IMG/VR virus record: IMGVR_UViG_3300022868_000014
Coordinates: 32,453-96,452 of that record
From: a virus
Length of the DNA stretch: 64,000 nt
Reading direction: 5' to 3' (one strand)
A program made the position numbers and the translations under genes. The notes beneath the pieces were generated by a model, which had not been told where the DNA came from, did not search any database, and was given only the letters and a program-made list of their open reading frames with translations. Below, piece by piece: positions 59,906 through 64,000 of this stretch. Within the stretch, counting starts at the first letter, position 1; each line of letters opens with the position of its first letter.

Positions 59906-60266
59906 TAAACCTAATGAAATATATGATAATATAAAAGAGACCCTAGAGAATCGTCGTGATATCCTTAAAGGTGAGGGTGAAGATTATGCCTTCAAACCCA
60001 TAGAGATACTCACAGACCCTGAGCTGGCTAACGAAGATGCACAGGCAGTCATCAATGAGGTCCTCAATGAAGAAGAGGTAAACATTGCAGACGTACTAGT
60101 AGGCTATAAGGTAGCTAATGGTATATGTGGTATAGCTCGGGATAACCTAGCATTAAGCGCTAGTCGTATAGCCAATATCGTAGGCTACTTAAATGAAATT
60201 AATCTAGATATAGAAGATGACCGATTAGGGGCAGCTATCCCTGGTTACGAAGCAAAAGAGGAATAA
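59898..60266 (+). CDS. Hypothetical acidic protein
   Basis: 122 residues with AAGGA upstream, overlapping the sigma gene. Acidic and helical (NEIYDNIKETLENRRDILKGEGEDYAF). It lies between sigma and baseplate genes and could act with either. Not recognised. Confidence 0.55.
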   Translation: MSDKPNEIYDNIKETLENRRDILKGEGEDYAFKPIEILTDPELANEDAQAVINEVLNEEEVNIADVLVGYKVANGICGIARDNLALSASRIANIVGYLNEINLDIEDDRLGAAIPGYEAKEE

Positions 60267-60267
60267 C

Positions 60268-60690
60268 ATGACAGTTGACTTATCATTCACAACCAATACG
60301 ACCGAGGTTATCGAGGTACCTTTTACAATAGACGGAAGTTGCACAGGGCGGCAAGTCCTTATGCAGAAGGTACTTATATTTATGTTGACCAGTACAGATG
60401 ACCTTCTTAGAGCAGAGGGTGGCAGGTTGTATGATAACCTCAGAAGTGCTAATGTAACTGAAGATAGTTTAGAAAGAATTGAAAATATTATTAATATCGC
60501 TATTACAGACACCGTGGGGTTCATAAAAGAAGTCCAGGACGAGTTACCTGATGTACCAGATAACGAGCGTCTTAGCAGTATAGCTTTGAAGGAACTTTCT
60601 GTGCCAGAAGCAGGATCCCTTAATGTTGTATTGAATGTTATATCTGTAAGCGGCGAAGAAGAACTTACTGCATTAAACTTGGAGGTTTAA
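60268..60690 (+). CDS. Baseplate gp25/W-like protein (putative)
   Basis: 140 residues with AGAGGAA upstream. It directly precedes the baseplate J gene, the usual place of the gp25-type wedge protein, and has matching size and alpha/beta pattern (VLMQKVLIFMLTSTDDLLRAEGGRL). Sequence similarity is not clear to me. Confidence 0.5.
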   Translation: MTVDLSFTTNTTEVIEVPFTIDGSCTGRQVLMQKVLIFMLTSTDDLLRAEGGRLYDNLRSANVTEDSLERIENIINIAITDTVGFIKEVQDELPDVPDNERLSSIALKELSVPEAGSLNVVLNVISVSGEEELTALNLEV

Positions 60691-60691
60691 T

Positions 60692-62284
60692 ATGGCTGTA
60701 ACATTTGATGATGTCAGCACAGACCTGCTTAAAGATTATGAAGAAATATTAAAGGCATATTACCTAGAATTAAATCCTACTGCGGATGTATCTAATGGTA
60801 GTGCTATTCATGAACTAGTGATCAGACCTGCTGCTGCTATTTACGCACGTAATGAGGTAGCATTAGAAGACCTAAGGACACAATATTCCCTTAACCTACT
60901 GAGCGCTACTGATGATCCTGACGAAACGCTGGCCACCAACCTGGCTGCTAACTTTAAAGTCGTACGGAAAGACGGAACTCCGGGTACAGGTACCCTAGCT
61001 GTCTATACTAACCAGACTAATGATATATACCTGAACTCAGGTACAACTGTGACTGCTGGTGCTGTAGAGCTTGAGCTGACTAAGACCTATGTAGGTGTTG
61101 CAGACGACTCAGATCGTACGGACACAGATACGGTTAAGTACAGACAGTTCGTAAAGACAGGCGACACCGAATATGCATTCCTAGTACCTGTTAATACTGT
61201 AGATAATACAGCAGCTGTCGTAGAGGAAGGCGCAACAGCCACACTTACTGGCCAGAACACACAGGTAACAAGATTAGAGGTAGCATCAGCTGTAAGCGGA
61301 GGCTCCGCTGAGGAGACTACAACTGAGCTGGTTGATCGCGTTATCAACGGTATAACAGCTAAAGTACCTTCAGGTAAAGCACATATCCAAGCCCTCTTTG
61401 AGGAACAGGATGAGATCAACGTAAGAGACCTTGCCATCTTCGGCATGGGTGATCCTGAGATGCTCAGGGATAAGAACAACGTCTTCCTAATAAGCACAGG
61501 CTCCAGAGTAGATATCTATTGTAAGACAGCACAGCTGCCTGCTACACTGGTAGTACAGAAGACAGCCACCTCAACTGATGGTATAAACTGGTCTATGTTC
61601 TTTGAACGTGACGAGGCCCCCGGTTGGTATTACATATCAAAGGTGTCTCACGTAGGCAACGCAAGAGTAATAACAGATTCAGCTGAGTTTGATATCACCT
61701 TCCTTTATCAGCAGGAAGATGATGGCCCTGAAGTATTCAGTGGACTCACAGCGCGTTACAGCCCCTATCAGACCGCAAAAGTAGATTTTAGCTACGTGGG
61801 CGCAGGATCGACCTCCGCCGTTTTCAATGTATCCCTGGTTTACATGCCCCAACTAGAAGGACTACAGGAGCTGATCAATGCGCCTAGTATCCGTAACAAG
61901 CAACAAGACAATCTGGTCAAGGGAGCTGTACCAGCATATGTTGGTATGGATCTAACCTTGAACTGCCTAAACGATTGCTCAGGTATTGACCTATCTGTCC
62001 TTAAAGATTTTATAGCAGCCTACATCAATGAGCTGCCTATGGGCCGTGGCTTCCTAAGCGTGTCCGATCTGGCTGTTGTTATCAACGCCAATTATTCTAA
62101 CCTAACTCTGAGCTTCCCCTCGAAGCTTAGTTTGACTAATTATATGCCCGACGGATCTGTTTACCAGGAAGAGACACAAGAAGGTGTTCTGAATATGCAT
62201 GAAGACCTCACTCAGAGCGTCTCTGCGGAGAATACATCCTTCTTCTGTAGGCCTGGAGATATTTACATAACCATTGAGGATTAG
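60692..62284 (+). CDS. Baseplate J-like wedge protein
   Basis: 530 residues with GGAGG upstream. GSAIHELVIRPAAAIYARNEV near the start and SGGSAEETTTELVDRVINGITAKVPSG around residues 206-232 are typical of Baseplate_J proteins (T4 gp6 / P2 gpJ), which join the hub to the fibres and trigger contraction. Confidence 0.8.
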   Translation: MAVTFDDVSTDLLKDYEEILKAYYLELNPTADVSNGSAIHELVIRPAAAIYARNEVALEDLRTQYSLNLLSATDDPDETLATNLAANFKVVRKDGTPGTGTLAVYTNQTNDIYLNSGTTVTAGAVELELTKTYVGVADDSDRTDTDTVKYRQFVKTGDTEYAFLVPVNTVDNTAAVVEEGATATLTGQNTQVTRLEVASAVSGGSAEETTTELVDRVINGITAKVPSGKAHIQALFEEQDEINVRDLAIFGMGDPEMLRDKNNVFLISTGSRVDIYCKTAQLPATLVVQKTATSTDGINWSMFFERDEAPGWYYISKVSHVGNARVITDSAEFDITFLYQQEDDGPEVFSGLTARYSPYQTAKVDFSYVGAGSTSAVFNVSLVYMPQLEGLQELINAPSIRNKQQDNLVKGAVPAYVGMDLTLNCLNDCSGIDLSVLKDFIAAYINELPMGRGFLSVSDLAVVINANYSNLTLSFPSKLSLTNYMPDGSVYQEETQEGVLNMHEDLTQSVSAENTSFFCRPGDIYITIED

Positions 62285-62285
62285 T

Positions 62286-64000
62286 ATGGAAAAGACGGTT
62301 AATGGAATCAAACAAGTCCTGGGGGCTTTCTGGCTTACTATCTGGAAAGACCCTGATTTTATTGATGCCCTGACTAATGGTTATGCACAGGACGCTACAC
62401 AGCTTGAACTTGAAACTGATACCATGTCTGATGTCCTTAGTAGATATGATGTGCGATTGACTAAGGCGCGTAGATGGGACTTCTTCGAATTCAAAGAAAC
62501 AGACCTTAACTCTGAGCTGACCGCTGTTGGTGAGTTTGCAGTTGGTGATGGTTTCCGGGTAGGTGAAGACCAGACAGCTCCTAATCTATTCTACATAGAG
62601 ACGGACAAAGAGGATTGCATATTCATTACAGATAACCCCACTAATCCCACTATCATATGGAACAAGTGGCAGGACTTCTACTTTGATGATGGTAAGCTCT
62701 ACTTCTATGAGGATCCTTTTAATAAGGCCTTTAACTTCATTGCTAACGATAACGAGGGTGAGGTAGATCTAAAGGCCCAGCTCTGGTTAGTATACAGTGA
62801 AATAAGTACAACTGAATTAAAAGACTTCTTTACCGTTTATCTAAATCTTACGTTCCCCTCTGAGCCTCATTACAGGGACCTCTTCAATAGTATATGGGAT
62901 CTTTTAGTAGAGGGCGGCACAGTACAGAATATGAATGCCTTCCTTGCACGTATGGCCGATGCGGACGTCGCGCTGGCAGATGAAGATGTCCTTGATATGT
63001 GGTCTGAAAATGATCGTTGGTACATTAAAACAGCAACTAATTTATATAGCTGTGCCCAACCTGGTGTACCTATTGTACAAGTAGGCGCTACCTTGATAAA
63101 AGGGCAGATGCTCTTTGACTCTGTCGAGCTAGTTATATTGGACGAGAACACAGCAGCCACAGAGGTACCCGCGCTACATCTTGGTGCAGGCTACCTTAAT
63201 CCTAAATATGAAGGTGGGCTACTCTTCGAGAACACAGATCATGACGTACCTTTGAATTATGTACAGATAGATGGTACAGCCATACAGTATGACCCAGCAG
63301 GTAATCCTGTACTCCCTGCATCTGCTTGTGAGGGCACCACCTATGATGAGAATCTACATGACAATAGAATCGTACGTATGCCTGACATTCCTTTAGGAGG
63401 GCACGCAAATACAGTTGCCACCTACTTTGAAGACATCAGTACAAAGGCCTGGGAACTAGGCGTTGATGTATGGAACCTTATACCCACTAAAGCAAGCAAT
63501 ACGGTCAACCTAGGAGATAGTGAACTGTGGTATGAGCCCGGCTCTAGTTGGTTTATAGGGGCCCGTAATGATAGTATTAAATGGTACAAAACATCAGTTA
63601 GCAGTACCGACCCCATGCATCTATCTGGTGCAGCATGGACTACCCTTGTAGGGGGCTTACCTCCAGCACCTACTACAGCGTTTGATGGTATAGACGAGGT
63701 GGTGATAGTATCAGGTGCCGGTCGACCAGAAGCTAATGGTCTTTTCTATACTACCGGCTCTTATCAAGATGCTCCTATTTTTACTAAATGGCAAGAGAGC
63801 AGCAGTAGTTCTAGCAGTTCAAGCAGCTCAAGCAGCTCAAGCAGCTCAAGCAGTTCAAGCAGCTCTAGCAGCTCTAGCAGCTCAAGTTCTAGCAGCTCTA
63901 GCAGCTCAAGTTCTAGCAGCTCAAGTTCTAGCAGTTCTAGCAGCTCAAGTTCTAGCAGCTCTAGCAGTTTGGGCATAACAAGTTCAAGTAGCAGCTCTAG
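62286..64000 (+). CDS. Baseplate or fibre protein with poly-serine region (3' end beyond window)
   Basis: At least 571 residues from ATG 62286 (GAGGA upstream), open to the window end. The N-terminal part (MEKTVNGIKQVLGAFWLTIWKDPDFIDALTNGY) is helical; the middle is mixed alpha/beta; from about residue 505 it is almost pure serine (QESSSSSS..), broken once by LGIT. Its place after the J gene suggests a wedge or tail fibre. The poly-serine stretch may link to a receptor-binding part beyond the window. Confidence 0.65.
   Translation, partial: MEKTVNGIKQVLGAFWLTIWKDPDFIDALTNGYAQDATQLELETDTMSDVLSRYDVRLTKARRWDFFEFKETDLNSELTAVGEFAVGDGFRVGEDQTAPNLFYIETDKEDCIFITDNPTNPTIIWNKWQDFYFDDGKLYFYEDPFNKAFNFIANDNEGEVDLKAQLWLVYSEISTTELKDFFTVYLNLTFPSEPHYRDLFNSIWDLLVEGGTVQNMNAFLARMADADVALADEDVLDMWSENDRWYIKTATNLYSCAQPGVPIVQVGATLIKGQMLFDSVELVILDENTAATEVPALHLGAGYLNPKYEGGLLFENTDHDVPLNYVQIDGTAIQYDPAGNPVLPASACEGTTYDENLHDNRIVRMPDIPLGGHANTVATYFEDISTKAWELGVDVWNLIPTKASNTVNLGDSELWYEPGSSWFIGARNDSIKWYKTSVSSTDPMHLSGAAWTTLVGGLPPAPTTAFDGIDEVVIVSGAGRPEANGLFYTTGSYQDAPIFTKWQESSSSSSSSSSSSSSSSSSSSSSSSSSSSSSSSSSSSSSSSSSSSSSSSSSSSSSSSSLGITSSSSSS
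63798..64000 (+). repeat. Serine-codon repeats at window end
   Basis: AGC/AGT/TCA/TCT repeats (AGCAGCTCAAGC units) encoding about 65 Ser, interrupted once. The reverse strand shows an apparent Leu/Glu-rich frame that is only a shadow. Confidence 0.9.

Noticed and set aside
63764-63976. Leu/Glu-rich reading frame on the minus strand
   Set aside because: It is the complement of the serine-codon repeats and has no ribosome site; a composition artefact.
1-64000. CRISPR array or insertion sequence
   Set aside because: No regularly spaced repeats with unique spacers and no transposase were found; the mobile elements seen are inteins and homing-type endonucleases.

Overview
This window looks like part of the genome of a large tailed bacteriophage with a contractile tail (myovirus-type Caudoviricetes). 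The supporting genes are a portal, a head maturation protease, scaffold, major capsid protein, sheath, tube, tape measure and baseplate proteins, all on the + strand in tightly overlapping operons. Stop and start codons mostly overlap as ATGA or TAATG, and many genes begin behind an AACAGGAG-type ribosome binding site. The host is probably a Gram-negative bacterium: there is a phage lipoprotein with a lipobox, and two sigma70-like promoters. That is inference. Nothing here identifies the species.

Layout. 1-27,250 is the head module: portal (5' end cut by the window), a run of small membrane/glycine-zipper proteins, a multisubunit RNA polymerase, unknown head-block proteins, protease, scaffold, decoration protein and major capsid protein, closed by a terminator at 27,282. 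The region 27,320-44,030 is accessory. It holds an HNH gene with its own promoter, a 12-tRNA island with small zinc-ribbon genes and a papain-like cysteine protease, and a glycosyltransferase/methyltransferase/cupin cassette. It also holds a second decoration-protein gene with a long poly-serine tail, a lysis-like trio, a metallophosphoesterase, a phospholipase A2-like protein and an AP2/HNH gene. The region 44,110-64,000 is the tail module: neck proteins, sheath, tube, spike-like protein, frameshifted tail-assembly chaperone, tape measure, hub proteins, a sigma factor, a gp25-like protein, baseplate J and a serine-rich protein cut by the window end.

The transcription apparatus is the most striking system. 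One gene encodes a bacterial-type beta subunit fused to the N-terminal part of beta-prime, including the catalytic NxDFDGD motif. Two genes downstream, a separate gene carries the rest of beta-prime (trigger loop and zinc site). Three inteins with LAGLIDADG endonuclease motifs interrupt the polymerase at highly conserved sites, and a fourth interrupts the head protease. A sigma70-family protein is encoded in the baseplate operon. The phage may therefore make its own holoenzyme, and the position of the polymerase in the head block raises the possibility of packaging in the virion.

Other notable signals: a 16-bp perfect palindrome in three intergenic places; a recurrent hydrophobic-x-K-x-A motif across head proteins (candidate maturation cleavage site); two small genes in the tRNA island that carry diverged pieces of the major capsid protein; poly-serine tracts in three exposed virion proteins beside glycosyltransferase genes; a -1 frameshift site (A_AAT_TTT) in the tail chaperone; and an in-frame 33-codon extension after the UGA stop of a baseplate gene.
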